A stretch of 64,000 nt of DNA from assembly GCA_036570425.1 (NCBI GenBank), contig DATCYF010000003.1, positions 124,001 to 188,000 on the forward strand, written 5' to 3'. The stretch comes from Rhizorhapis sp036570425. Its GTDB lineage: Bacteria; Pseudomonadota; Alphaproteobacteria; Sphingomonadales; Sphingomonadaceae. This document shows, one piece after another, positions 41,050 through 50,712 of this stretch. Position 1 is the stretch's first letter, and each line of letters starts with the position of its first letter. A program made the position numbers and the translations under genes. Under the pieces are notes generated by a model. It was not told the DNA's origin. It ran no database searches and saw nothing but the letters and a program-made list of their open reading frames with translations.

Positions 41050-42369
41050 TTGGTCGCATCACTTGGACAGCTGCTGGATCTGATGCGCCATCACGGGGCG
41101 ACGCGCATCTATGCCAAAAAGCTTGCGCCCAACGACAATTCGAAAAATCAGGTCTATCTCGGCGGCGACTTTTCAGCCCTCAACATTATCCCTCACGGCA
41201 ATATCTATACGGATGATGCCGATGTAGCAGGAGCCGTACGTGATCGTGCCAAAGCCGCCGTCGATTTTTACTGGATCGACGATGCCGGACGGCACCATGC
41301 GCCGAACACCGGCCTGATCCTGTATCCGAAGTACCCGGAAGTGCGCATGTCAGGCTTTCTGTCTGGCTGCAGAGCGGCTCCCGCGCAGATTATGCGTGTT
41401 CGGGACGAAGGGCGCGTGCTTATTCTCGGCATGACTTCGCAGGGTGAGGTGCTCGGCTATGTCGCGACCGCTGATGACCCCGTCACCGCTGAGCTGAACG
41501 CACACGACTGGCCGATGGTCGGCGTTTTCCTCGAGCTGCCGCTGACGCTGACCCATGCCGAGGGTCCACGAGCGCAGCTGATCAGTGAACTTCATCGGAT
41601 CTGGCAGCTTCAATGGATCGCTTCTCAGAAGCTGGCGCCAGACGGCACCAAAGCGCCCTATGCGGCCCGCAACGGCGGTGGTTACACACTCGAAGCGGAA
41701 CTGGGCATCACCCCCAACGGCTATGCCGAACCCGATTTCATGGGATGGGAGATCAAGCAGTATGGCGTGCGGGATTTTGTGTCGTTCCGGCCCAAATCTC
41801 CGGTCACGCTGATGACGCCGGAACCGACCGGAGGCGTCTATCGCACCGAAGGCGTCGCTGCCTTCATGAAGAGGTTCGGCTATCCCGATCAGGCTGGCAG
41901 GCCCGACCGGTTCAATTTCGGAGGCCGCTACGACTGTCAGCGAACCCATGATTCGCTCACGGGCCTTCGTATGATCCTGAACGGCTTTGACGAGGCGTCA
42001 GGGAAGATTACTGACCTTGATGGCGGCATGGCGCTCATCGATGCTGCCAATGAGATCGCAGCGTCCTGGACATTCAAGGGCATGATGGCCCACTGGAACC
42101 GCAAGCATGCCCAGGCGGCATATGTGCCGTCGCTCTTCCGCACGCCTCCGCCGGAATACAAGTACGGAGCACATGTGCTGCTCTGCGAGCAAACCGACTT
42201 CCTGCTGTTTCTGAAAGCATTTGCGGCCGGCAGAGTTTACTACGATCCGGCCGTCAAAGTTGAAGATGCTTCATCCGCGGCGCCGAGAATCAAACGGCGA
42301 AGCCAGTTCCGGGTCGCTCATGCTGATTTGACGCAGCTCTATCAGCGCAGTGAGACCGTTCGGCTCTGA
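41050..42369 (+). CDS. MvaI/BcnI-family restriction endonuclease
   Basis: The 439-residue protein has the MvaI/BcnI endonuclease domain in its middle: an N-terminal half of the nuclease-associated type, then GGYTLEAELGITPNGYAEPD followed by FMGWEIKQYG, which gives the E...D-x-ExK catalytic core (Asp, Glu-Ile-Lys). Family members cut CC/WGG or CC/SGG as monomers. The start is TTG directly after the vsr stop, so all three genes are one operon. Known relatives pair with N4-cytosine enzymes; here the partner is a C5 enzyme with Vsr. Confidence 0.85.
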   Translation: MVASLGQLLDLMRHHGATRIYAKKLAPNDNSKNQVYLGGDFSALNIIPHGNIYTDDADVAGAVRDRAKAAVDFYWIDDAGRHHAPNTGLILYPKYPEVRMSGFLSGCRAAPAQIMRVRDEGRVLILGMTSQGEVLGYVATADDPVTAELNAHDWPMVGVFLELPLTLTHAEGPRAQLISELHRIWQLQWIASQKLAPDGTKAPYAARNGGGYTLEAELGITPNGYAEPDFMGWEIKQYGVRDFVSFRPKSPVTLMTPEPTGGVYRTEGVAAFMKRFGYPDQAGRPDRFNFGGRYDCQRTHDSLTGLRMILNGFDEASGKITDLDGGMALIDAANEIAASWTFKGMMAHWNRKHAQAAYVPSLFRTPPPEYKYGAHVLLCEQTDFLLFLKAFAAGRVYYDPAVKVEDASSAAPRIKRRSQFRVAHADLTQLYQRSETVRL

Positions 42370-42847
42370 GGTGCCTGTGGGCGACGGGGATGAGTTACGC
42401 CGACATTCCGGCCGTTCGACGGTTCCAACCCACTCCCTGAAAGCAGCCCATTGTTCATCGAGATGTTGGCAGGGAATAGTGACTGGCCGTGGGACATTGC
42501 TGCCGGCCGCCGCATTGAGCGGGAGCTGCTCGTTACGCCAAAGCCGGTCATTCGTATCGCCGCGTAAGCCCTGATATCTATGTACATGTCGTCGCACGAT
42601 CCGAACAATCGGCTTTACGTATGAAAATGCAGATGGCCACCACCGCGGTTCATTATCAGTTTGGCGCCGAGGGGCTTATTTTGTAGTTCCGTGGCCGGGG
42701 GGAACCAAATGCCCGATTTTAAAATCAAGAAAAGCGCCATCGTCAGTTTTGCGATCTTGAACGACGCGATCCTCAAAAGGCTGAGCCGGAATATTTCGAA
42801 TAGGCGGTATCGTGCGTGTCGCTCCGAGCGTCCGGAGTAATCTTCAA
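42370..42847. other. Gap between restriction and Lamassu-like operons
   Basis: No gene is supported. Sequence around 42520-42570 (GGGAGCTGCTCG, then AAGCCGGTCATTCGTATCG) resembles the end of the diverged repeats flanking the DRT gene, so it may be a third, more decayed copy at a module boundary. Confidence 0.4.
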
Positions 42848-44557
42848 ATGCCGCCACCTGCCGCCGCTACCATAACCGTCCGCGCCACGCTCGCCCTGCT
42901 CGACGGGCCCAAGCGAGAAATTGCTGAGGGCGTCGCCAATGACGAATATGTTTTCTGGTTAGGCTCGGGCATCTCGCGCGAGCGCTTGCCGGACTTGCGC
43001 GATGTCGCAAAGCGCGTCCTGGTAACGCTCCAGGCACGGATTGACCAATCCGATCCCGCCTGTCGGTTCAAGCAAGCCCTTGAAGGTGTCGTGACCCTCG
43101 CCAACCCGAGCCCCGATGAATGGGGGCGGATTGCATTCGATCAACCCGCTGACGGTTGGCCTGACTATGAGGCGCTGGCTGCTCGCTTAGTCGGCAATTA
43201 TGCCCGCATGCTGGACGTGCCGGTCGATGGGGAGGAAGCCGACTATCTGTTGTGGGATGTGCTCGACGCCGCCAATGTTTACGCGAACCCGGCGATCGAG
43301 CCCGATGCTGAGCATCTTTGTCTCGCGGTGCTAGCAATCGAGGGCGTGGCCTCGGAATTGCCAACTGCGAACTGGGACAATCTGATAGAGCGGGCCGTGG
43401 AGCGGCTGGCGGGCGCTCAGCCGGTCCTGCGCGTCGTGGTCGCGCCCAACGAGATTCGCTGGAACCGGCTGCGGGCGAACCTCTACAAATTCCATGGCTG
43501 CGCCAGGGCAGCGCAACTGAACGCGGCGCGGTTTCGTGGATTGATGGTCGCGCGCCAGAACCAGATCAACGGCTGGAGCGCTCGCAATCCTGTGATGGCG
43601 CCGTTTCTGACTGGGCTAATCACCCGGCGGCCAACGCTCATGCTAGGCCTATCGGCCCAAGACTCCAATATTCAGAATTTGTTCGCCGAAGCCCAGGCCA
43701 CGATGGCGTGGCCATGGCCATCGCACCCGCCCGCCTATGTTTTCTCTGAAAATGCGCTGGGCATCGATCAGCGCGGCCTCTTGCAGAATGTCTATCACCT
43801 TCATTATGGCCCGGCGAACCGTTCAGCCATGGAGTCCGAAGCGCTCGTTCAGGCCTATGCCAAGCCGCTTCTCCTCGCTCTGCTGCTTTTCGTCGTCACC
43901 GCGAAGCTCAAGCGACTAGTAGAGATCGGTAGGCCAGGCCTTTCTGCGGCCGACCGGGACAAGCTCCACGAAGGCCTCGAGCACGCTCGCAATCTCGTCG
44001 CCGACGGGCTGACGCCGAGCGCCGCCGACGTCGGCGATCTCATAGTCCAGTGCGGCCGCGCCATGTCTATGCTGCGCGGTGGCCGCCTACCTGATACCGC
44101 CAGCGGCATCTATACGCCGGTCACGACCGAGCCGCTCCACCGCATGCCGGCGGATCCTTACTTGGCCGATAGCGGCGTCTGCCAGTTCGCAGCAGCCGCC
44201 GCGCTGATCGGCCTCGGTATCGATCGCGGGCATTGGACGGCAACGCCTGCGGATACGACCGATCCGGCATCGGGCGCACTTGTCCTGACCGGGCGTAGCG
44301 GTCCGGCGAAGGTGTATTTTGCCGCCACTGCGCAGGCCGCGATCCGGCTCGGCACCAACGGGCTCGTCGCCGACAATGACGACGTCGTGATCATCCATAG
44401 CCATGAGAATCCGCCGGCAATGCAGCGCTATCCCAGGCGCGCGCCCGGCCGGGTCGGACTGGCGTCCGTTCGGGAGGCGAGCATGGAGGAGCTGTTATCG
44501 GCCGGTACCGAGGTCGAAGACCTGCTGGGCCGATTCCGCAGCAAGGTGGCGCTGTGA
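42848..44557 (+). CDS. lmuA: Sir2-domain effector of a Lamassu-like system (LmuA-Sir2)
   Basis: The 569-residue protein carries an N-terminal SIR2-like domain: EYVFWLGSGISRERLPDLRD (the GxGxS nucleotide loop), PTANWDNLIERA (N-x-D position) and LYKFHGCARA (His). Such domains in defence proteins usually destroy NAD+ to stop infected cells. The C-terminal half is helical and of unknown fold, with a phosphotransfer-like end. The ATG at 42848 has GGAG ten bases upstream; a GTG at 42812 is less likely. Its stop overlaps the next start by 4 bp and an SMC-like ATPase gene closes the operon, the Lamassu arrangement in which LmuA is the variable effector. Confidence 0.82.
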   Translation: MPPPAAATITVRATLALLDGPKREIAEGVANDEYVFWLGSGISRERLPDLRDVAKRVLVTLQARIDQSDPACRFKQALEGVVTLANPSPDEWGRIAFDQPADGWPDYEALAARLVGNYARMLDVPVDGEEADYLLWDVLDAANVYANPAIEPDAEHLCLAVLAIEGVASELPTANWDNLIERAVERLAGAQPVLRVVVAPNEIRWNRLRANLYKFHGCARAAQLNAARFRGLMVARQNQINGWSARNPVMAPFLTGLITRRPTLMLGLSAQDSNIQNLFAEAQATMAWPWPSHPPAYVFSENALGIDQRGLLQNVYHLHYGPANRSAMESEALVQAYAKPLLLALLLFVVTAKLKRLVEIGRPGLSAADRDKLHEGLEHARNLVADGLTPSAADVGDLIVQCGRAMSMLRGGRLPDTASGIYTPVTTEPLHRMPADPYLADSGVCQFAAAAALIGLGIDRGHWTATPADTTDPASGALVLTGRSGPAKVYFAATAQAAIRLGTNGLVADNDDVVIIHSHENPPAMQRYPRRAPGRVGLASVREASMEELLSAGTEVEDLLGRFRSKVAL

Positions 44558-45138
44558 CGACCGCAGGTCCCACCGAGCGTGTCGCTGACCTTCTTCTCGC
44601 TGCGAAATACAAGCGCATGCCACTGCCCCTGCAGGTGGCTGGTCTCGATTTCGACGTCGCCGGCGCTTTCGTGGCCGTCGGACATTTTGCGGATCTCGTC
44701 GTGATCGGCGACATGGCGGCGCAGGGCGAACGGAAGGTTCTGCAACAGGTGGAGGGCATTGCCCGGGCGCTCGATGTCATGCGCTCACGGCGACCGCTCA
44801 CGACCATCGTCGTGGGTCCAAGGCCAGTGGGCAAGACGCTGGAGGCACTTGCGCAAGTGGGACGGATCCTTTCTGTCGAGGAAGCCACCGATCCTGCGGA
44901 GCTGCGAGATCAGCTGGCGGTGTTGCTGCCGCTCGAGCTTCCCGCCACTTTGTCCGCCGACCGCGATCTCGGCGCAGGCGAGTCACTCGACTTGTCGAAC
45001 CATCCGCTCGCCGTCCAGTTACTCGAGACGTCGAAGCGCGGCGAGGCGGCTGTCCGCGATGAGTTTCATGAGGCGCTGAGCGCCGTTTTCGCCGATACTG
45101 AGGCCGAAGCGGGTGATGACGGGGAGGCAGAGGAATGA
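44554..45138 (+). CDS. LmuC-like small subunit
   Basis: The 194-residue acidic protein has no motif that could be recognised and no membrane segment. It overlaps the effector stop and the ATPase start by 4 bp each, so the three products are made together. Small middle genes (LmuC) occur in many Lamassu operons. The assignment depends on position, not on sequence similarity that can be seen. Confidence 0.6.
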   Translation: MTTAGPTERVADLLLAAKYKRMPLPLQVAGLDFDVAGAFVAVGHFADLVVIGDMAAQGERKVLQQVEGIARALDVMRSRRPLTTIVVGPRPVGKTLEALAQVGRILSVEEATDPAELRDQLAVLLPLELPATLSADRDLGAGESLDLSNHPLAVQLLETSKRGEAAVRDEFHEALSAVFADTEAEAGDDGEAEE

Positions 45139-47552
45139 TCCGTCTGAAATCCCTTTATGTAAAAGACTTCCGCAGTATCGACGGCGAGGTAAACGTCTCG
45201 CTGGATGCACCGATTGTGCTCATTCACGGACCGAACGGATCGGGCAAGACGAGCCTTCTCTCGGCCATCGAACTGGCACTGACGGGCGGTGTCCCGTCGC
45301 TTTCCCGGGCCGAGCCCGACTATTTGAGCTTCTTGCCGCACAAGGACCGGCCGTTCGGCGAGGTGCGCCTCGAAGTCGGCGGTCCGGATGCGCCGCTGAG
45401 AAGCGCGGCGGTCCGCGTCACCACCAACCAGGTCAGCGGCATACCGATCCTAGGAGCGGAAGAGGCCCGCTTCTTCAGCGAACGAAGCTATCTCGCCCAG
45501 TCCACTCTCGGACGCCTTCTCGAAATCTATCAGCACGCCGACAAGAAGGCCGATTCGCCCCTGACGCGGTTCGTGAAGGAACTGCTTGGCCTCGATCGAA
45601 TGGAAGCGTTGATCAACGGTTTGCACAGCGCCGGAAATATTTCCCGCTTGAAGGCGCCGGTGCCCGATTATGGAGAGGTTCGCGACGCGATACTGGCCAA
45701 GGAGAAGGAGATCGGCGATCTCGAGACGCGCGAGCGTGAAACAGCCGAAAGCATCCGCCTCAAGGAGTCGGGATTGCGGGAATCGCTTGCCGGGATCGAT
45801 CCTGCGCTCCTCGATCTCGATCACGCGGCTCTCCTCTCGCGTCTGGCCGAGGATCCTGAGGAGACAGACTTGGGGGCGCTCGTGCGCACGCGGCGCGAGC
45901 TTGAGGTTTCCGAAGAAAGCTGGCGAGGCGCGATCGTCAATGATGTGGGCGATCGCAGCGCATTCGAGAGCGCCAACAAGACCGCCCGCGACGATCTGGA
46001 CCGCTGGACGGCCGAGCATGGTCCCGAGACCGACGCGCTGCTCGCGCGCGGCACCACCTTCTTCGCCGATCTCACGGTCACGGCGGAGGGAAGCTTTGGC
46101 GAACGCGCGCGCAGTCTCGCCAGCAGGATCAGCGGGGACCTCGAGCGCGTGCAACGTGTGCTCGACGCGCATGAACTTGCTCTGCAAGAGAGAGACGATC
46201 TTGCGCGTCGGCTCCAGGAGTCGCAGGCCAGACTGGCTCGGGTCGACGGCGAGATCAGCTCGGCAGCCGACGCCAATGAAGCCATCGCACAGACGCTGTC
46301 CGATCTCAGCTCCCATCTCGACGGCGAAATTTGCCCAGTTTGCGACCGAGATTATTCGGAAGTCTCCTCTATGTCGCTGGCGGCTCATCTCGCCGCCAAA
46401 ATTGCCGCGATGGTGGAGCAGGCGGGCAGGCTTCAGGCGTTGACCCAATCGCGCGCATCGAACCAGTCCGAAGTGACGCGGCTCAATCGCGATTTGCAAG
46501 CAGCGGCGAGCCGGCTGATCAACGAAGCGGAGCTCACTCAGCTCAAGACGCGCGCCGCCGATCTTGATGAATTGCAGCAGCAACTTGCGGACGCTGTTGC
46601 CGTCATGGCCGAAGGCGATCGGCTACGCGCCGAGGCGAACCGCGCGGCCCAAGTGCTGCTGTCGCTTCAGAATGCGGACCAATCGGCCATCGTGCTGCGC
46701 AACAGCCTGGACGCACAGGCCCACACGCTGGGCGTCGCCATCGCGGATAGTCTGCCGACCGACGCGCTGTTGACCCTCCTGCGCGAAACAGTGGAGCAAC
46801 GCGAGGCGGTCCTTACGGGTAGGCAGAAGGCGCGCAGGAACGCGCTGGAAGCAGCCAATGCTCTTGCAACAATCCGCAAGGAGCATGGCGCGCTGACCGG
46901 AAGCATAAGTGCCGCGCACGATGCGTTGGAGGTCATCAAGCGTCAAAAATCCGCAGCCGACGCGATCATCGAGGTCGGCAAGGATATCGCCCGTAAGACC
47001 CGGGAGGCGCGAGGCCGCGTGGTGCGGCGGGTCTTCAACGACGAGCTCAATTCCGTCTGGCGCGACCTGTTCGTTCGTCTTGCGCCCGAGGAGCCCTTCA
47101 TTCCGGCCTTCGCGATCCCTGAAAGCGTGGGCGCTGACATCGAAGCGGTACTCGAGACCCATCACCGTCGTGGCGGCAAAGGCGGAAATCCGCGCGCGAT
47201 GCTGAGCGCGGGCAATCTCAACACGGCCGCACTCACGCTCTTCCTCGCGCTGCACCTCTCGGTGAAGCCGAAGCTGCCTTGGCTCGTGATTGACGACCCA
47301 GTCCAGAGCATGGACGAGGTCCACATCGCTCAGTTCGCGGCGCTCCTGCGCACACTGTCGAAGCAGATGCAGCGGCAGGTCATCATCGCCGTCCATGAGC
47401 GATCGCTGTTCGACTATCTCTCTCTGGAACTCAGCCCTGCCTTCGATGGCGACCGGCTCAACCTCATCGAGCTTGGCAGGAGCGCCATCGGGCAGACGAC
47501 GAGCCGGTGGGATCCGAAGCTCTATGTCGCCGATCGCGCGATCGCGGCATGA
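45135..47552 (+). CDS. lmuB: SMC/Rad50-like ATPase of a Lamassu-like system (LmuB)
   Basis: The 805-residue ATPase has a Walker A GPNGSGKTSLLSAIELAL (residues 32-40), long coiled coils on each side of a zinc hook CPVC (Cys400, Cys403), the ABC signature LSAGNLNTAALTLF (from 690) and Walker B WLVIDDPVQSMDEV (717-722). This is the Rad50/SMC head-hook plan. In Lamassu systems LmuB senses foreign DNA ends and unleashes LmuA. It is the last gene of the operon and is compact compared with housekeeping SMC proteins (about 1150 residues). Confidence 0.87.
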   Translation: MIRLKSLYVKDFRSIDGEVNVSLDAPIVLIHGPNGSGKTSLLSAIELALTGGVPSLSRAEPDYLSFLPHKDRPFGEVRLEVGGPDAPLRSAAVRVTTNQVSGIPILGAEEARFFSERSYLAQSTLGRLLEIYQHADKKADSPLTRFVKELLGLDRMEALINGLHSAGNISRLKAPVPDYGEVRDAILAKEKEIGDLETRERETAESIRLKESGLRESLAGIDPALLDLDHAALLSRLAEDPEETDLGALVRTRRELEVSEESWRGAIVNDVGDRSAFESANKTARDDLDRWTAEHGPETDALLARGTTFFADLTVTAEGSFGERARSLASRISGDLERVQRVLDAHELALQERDDLARRLQESQARLARVDGEISSAADANEAIAQTLSDLSSHLDGEICPVCDRDYSEVSSMSLAAHLAAKIAAMVEQAGRLQALTQSRASNQSEVTRLNRDLQAAASRLINEAELTQLKTRAADLDELQQQLADAVAVMAEGDRLRAEANRAAQVLLSLQNADQSAIVLRNSLDAQAHTLGVAIADSLPTDALLTLLRETVEQREAVLTGRQKARRNALEAANALATIRKEHGALTGSISAAHDALEVIKRQKSAADAIIEVGKDIARKTREARGRVVRRVFNDELNSVWRDLFVRLAPEEPFIPAFAIPESVGADIEAVLETHHRRGGKGGNPRAMLSAGNLNTAALTLFLALHLSVKPKLPWLVIDDPVQSMDEVHIAQFAALLRTLSKQMQRQVIIAVHERSLFDYLSLELSPAFDGDRLNLIELGRSAIGQTTSRWDPKLYVADRAIAA

Positions 47553-47675
47553 GCTGTCTTTGGTCGCCGACAAAGCCGCCGTTAGCGATGCTTCCCTTGG
47601 CCCTTCAAACCGGCCGTACATTCACTCGGCAAGTTGAGGCGCCTCTTGGGCCGCAAGCGGACAGTCCGCTACGCG

Positions 47676-47707
47676 GCTAGAAAGCTAGAAAGCTAGAAAG
47701 CTAGAAA
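47676..47707. repeat. Four tandem copies of GCTAGAAA
   Basis: The 8-bp unit GCTAGAAA is repeated four times without change, followed by GC. CTAG is normally rare in such genomes, so four copies in 32 bp stand out. It lies in the gap after the Lamassu-like operon. It may be a slippage product or a module edge. Confidence 0.9.
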
Positions 47708-47775
47708 GCCGCCATCGCGTGATCGATCATTTCGTCAAGGCAGGCCAGCATTCGACCCGCGTGTTGGACCAGTGA

Positions 47776-48444
47776 TCAGCGAGCCTGAGGCGCATTACCA
47801 TCAGGATATTGCCGAGCAATTGCGACAGCTTGGCGGAGCTGGTCGGGCGGGAGAGCACCCGAGACCAAGTAAGGCCCGATGAACATCGCCGGAGTGCCTC
47901 GTATGCCGAGCATCCCTGCTTGGCTGTCCGATCGGGCAAGTGCTGTATCGATTTCCTTGCGATGCGCCTTCATATCATTTTCGAGCCGTTGCCAATCGAC
48001 GCCTGCTCTTTCGGCTGCCACACGGATTTTTTCGGAACTGAGCTTGCCTTGGATTTGCATCAACGCATCGTCAAACGCCTTGTCCTTTCCCTGATATTTT
48101 GCCGCAAGGGCGCGACGGGCGGCTTCGACGGAGGGCTCGCCAAAGATCGCCCAGTCCTTGAATACGATGCGAACTCTGCGATCTTCCTGTGCGAGTGCGG
48201 TCAGCCGTGGGTGCATTTGGCGGCAGAAGGGACACTGATAATCGGTAAAAACCACCAGTGTGAGGTCATATATTTCGGGCTCAATTCGCCGCGCCGTCGG
48301 ATCTTGAGCGAGCTCCGCAATCATCGCGTTGCGCGCTTTAACGAAGGCTTTCTCGCCTTTCTCTTGAGCCGCAACTGGGACAATCGCACCCGAGGCTAAG
48401 AGCCCGGACATAAGAATTCTGATAACTAGCTTACGGATGCGCAT
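47776..48444 (-). CDS. Periplasmic DsbA-type thiol oxidoreductase (second copy)
   Basis: The 222-residue protein has a signal peptide (LVIRILMSGLLASGAIVPVAAQ) and a DsbA/DsbG-like thioredoxin domain with active site YQCPFCRQMHP and the cis-Pro loop RGTPAMFIGPYLVSG. It resembles the DsbA at 50713-51414 but is transcribed separately. The box at 48511 lies 67 bp upstream. It probably exchanges disulfides in periplasmic proteins under copper or thiol stress. Confidence 0.88.
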   Translation of the reverse strand: MRIRKLVIRILMSGLLASGAIVPVAAQEKGEKAFVKARNAMIAELAQDPTARRIEPEIYDLTLVVFTDYQCPFCRQMHPRLTALAQEDRRVRIVFKDWAIFGEPSVEAARRALAAKYQGKDKAFDDALMQIQGKLSSEKIRVAAERAGVDWQRLENDMKAHRKEIDTALARSDSQAGMLGIRGTPAMFIGPYLVSGALPPDQLRQAVAIARQYPDGNAPQAR

Positions 48445-48510
48445 CGATATCCTTCCGAACTGATTGGACCGGCCGATTCAGCCAGCTACAAGAACAGGTG
48501 ATGGGTCCAG

Positions 48511-48527
48511 CTTAAGCTTGGCTTACG
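48511..48527. promoter_or_regulatory. CTTAAG-N5-CTTACG box upstream of dsbA
   Basis: CTTAAG-CTTGG-CTTACG has two half-sites with an 11-bp period, like PmrA/QseB-type response-regulator sites. It overlaps the last bases of the upstream scsB-like gene. The same pattern occurs at 52242 and 52842. Confidence 0.55.
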
Positions 48528-50709
48528 AGACTGATCCGGCCTCGCCCGCCTCTACCGCTTTGCCAATGAGAACCTGGGGCGTCAGGACCTGCGGTAGAAC
48601 CTCGGCAGCCTCGCCGGGCGCATAGAACTGGTAAAAGGGTATCGAGTTGCGCCCGTGATCGGCAAGATAGGCCGTGATCTCAGGGTCCTGCCGCGTCCAG
48701 TCGCCCTTGAGGGTCACCACTCCGGCTTCGGCGAAGGCCTCCTGCGTCGCCTCGGTATCGATGGCAACGCGTTCGTTGACCTTGCAGACCAGGCACCAGT
48801 CGGCGGTGAAATCGACGAAGACAGGAGTGCCTGCCGCCCGCAGTTCCGCCAGCCGGGCCGTGCTGAACGTCTCGTGGAGGTCCCCTTCCGCGACCTCGCC
48901 CGAGGCCGTCGCTGCGCTCGGCGCTTCCGGAACACCGACCGTAAGGACGGCTGCCAGCGCCAGCGCCGCTGGCGCGAGCGTCAGCCATCCTGCGGAGCCG
49001 CGTCGTTGGCGCAGGCCGTACCACCACAGGGACACGGCAAAGAGCGAGAGAACCAGCAGGCCCAAAGCCATTCCGTTTACGCCGGTCTGGCGACCGAGAA
49101 GCCAGGCGAGCGCCAGTGCGGTCGCGAACATCGGCAACGAGAGCACTTTACGCAGCGTATCCATCCACGCGCCGGGCTTGGGCAGTCGCCGCTGGACCGC
49201 AGGAATGAAGGCGACGGCAAGGAACGGCAGCGCCATTCCCAGGCCCAGCATTGCGAACACCGCAAGGGCGAGCGGCGCAGGAAGCACGAGGGCCGCCCCG
49301 AGCGCGCCGGCCATGAAAGGGCCGCTACATGGCATGGCGATGAAGGCCGCAAGCGCTCCGGTCGAGAACGCGCCGAGGAAGCCGCCGGTCTGGCTGCCGC
49401 GCGCTGCGAATGCGGGCATCGGCAATTCGAACAGGCCGGCTAGGTTCAAGGCGATGGCGCCGGTCAGGACTAGCAGCACCAGGATAACGCCAGGGGACTG
49501 CAGCTGGAAGGACCAGCCTATTTCCATGCCGATGGCGCGCAAGCCGATGAGCAATGCGCCGAGGAGAAGCGAGGTGGCAATCACGCCGGCCGCATAGCCC
49601 GCCCCTTCCATCCGCGCCGCGCGCGGATCGCCCCCGCTCTTGGCGAGCGACAGCGCCTTCAGGCTGAGGATGGGAAAGACACAGGGCATCAGATTGAGGA
49701 GCAATCCGCCAAGAAGCGCGCCCACGAGGGCAATGCGCAGGACATCGCCTGAAACGGCCTGCGTTGCCAAAGAGGGCGCAGCGGCGCTTTCCGTGGCTGG
49801 AGCCGACTCGATCATCGTCGGCGATGGCTCCTGGTCCGCTTGTGACAGCATCTCGTCGTTGGAGATTTCGCCCGATTGCGGTGATGGTTGCGCGTTAGTT
49901 GACGAGCTGGCGACCGGGCGCGCGCTGACGAGATAGGATTTCGTACCGTTTGAGAGAACGCCGCGGAAGGCCGTGCCGGGAGCTGCTCCTGCGGCGGGAA
50001 TGCGCAGGCTGACGCCATCGCCATTACGGCTGACGGTCTGCTTTGCCGCGGCATCGAACCAGCCTTCCTGCTCGGGGAAGAGGCGGTAATTGCCTCTTGC
50101 TACCGCAGGGGACGAGAACACCCAATCTTTTCCCTCGCGGGTCAGCGTCGCGCCGCTGAGCGGTCTGGGCATGGCCCTTTGCGCCGCGGCGACGATGCGT
50201 GCTCCGGCGGCATCGGGAGCTCCCGATCCGACCTCTAAATTTGCCGAAAGCGTCGCGCGTTCGGGTACGCACAGTGTATCGGAACAAACCAGCCAGCTCA
50301 GCGCAACTTCGACAGGCAAGGCTGTCCCTGGCGCGAGAGATTGCGGCACTTTCATCGTGGCGAGAAGCGTGAACGGTCCGTCGTGAACGTAGCTTGCGAT
50401 ACCCTGCACATCGAGCAGGTGGGGTGCCGGATGGCGCAAGGACGAAACTGAGACGCCGGCCGGTACATCCCAGTCCGCTTCTACCGGCAGTCCTGCCGCA
50501 CCCGGATTGGTCCAATATCCATGCCAGCCCGATTCAGGCTTCATCCTGATCGCAAGCGTCACTGATTCCCCGGGCTTGGGCGTCCGGGATTCGAAGGCAA
50601 GCGATGCTTCGATATGGCGTTCCTGGGCGGATGCAGGAGCAAGGGCGATGACGCCGACCCCGAAGGCCAGCGTCACCACAAGCGTAAGCAGGCGGCGCAA
50701 GACAATCAT
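48523..50709 (-). CDS. ScsB/DsbD-like thiol-disulfide transmembrane reductase
   Basis: The 728-residue protein has a signal peptide, an N-terminal DsbD-alpha-like periplasmic domain, a central eight-segment membrane domain with the paired cysteines (LMPCVFPILSLKALSLAKSG and AMPCSGPFMAGALGAAL), and a C-terminal thioredoxin domain with WCLVCKVNE. It carries electrons from cytoplasmic thioredoxin to periplasmic partners. The arrangement with a DsbA-type and a TlpA-type gene directly upstream matches the scsBCD (suppressor of copper sensitivity) operon, which fits the copper island nearby. It begins 3 bp after the DsbA-like gene. Confidence 0.88.
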   Translation of the reverse strand: MIVLRRLLTLVVTLAFGVGVIALAPASAQERHIEASLAFESRTPKPGESVTLAIRMKPESGWHGYWTNPGAAGLPVEADWDVPAGVSVSSLRHPAPHLLDVQGIASYVHDGPFTLLATMKVPQSLAPGTALPVEVALSWLVCSDTLCVPERATLSANLEVGSGAPDAAGARIVAAAQRAMPRPLSGATLTREGKDWVFSSPAVARGNYRLFPEQEGWFDAAAKQTVSRNGDGVSLRIPAAGAAPGTAFRGVLSNGTKSYLVSARPVASSSTNAQPSPQSGEISNDEMLSQADQEPSPTMIESAPATESAAAPSLATQAVSGDVLRIALVGALLGGLLLNLMPCVFPILSLKALSLAKSGGDPRAARMEGAGYAAGVIATSLLLGALLIGLRAIGMEIGWSFQLQSPGVILVLLVLTGAIALNLAGLFELPMPAFAARGSQTGGFLGAFSTGALAAFIAMPCSGPFMAGALGAALVLPAPLALAVFAMLGLGMALPFLAVAFIPAVQRRLPKPGAWMDTLRKVLSLPMFATALALAWLLGRQTGVNGMALGLLVLSLFAVSLWWYGLRQRRGSAGWLTLAPAALALAAVLTVGVPEAPSAATASGEVAEGDLHETFSTARLAELRAAGTPVFVDFTADWCLVCKVNERVAIDTEATQEAFAEAGVVTLKGDWTRQDPEITAYLADHGRNSIPFYQFYAPGEAAEVLPQVLTPQVLIGKAVEAGEAGSVS

Positions 50710-50712
50710 GGA

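Noticed and set aside
47676..47707. Tandem 8-bp repeat as a possible CRISPR
   Set aside because: The unit is too short and has no spacers.
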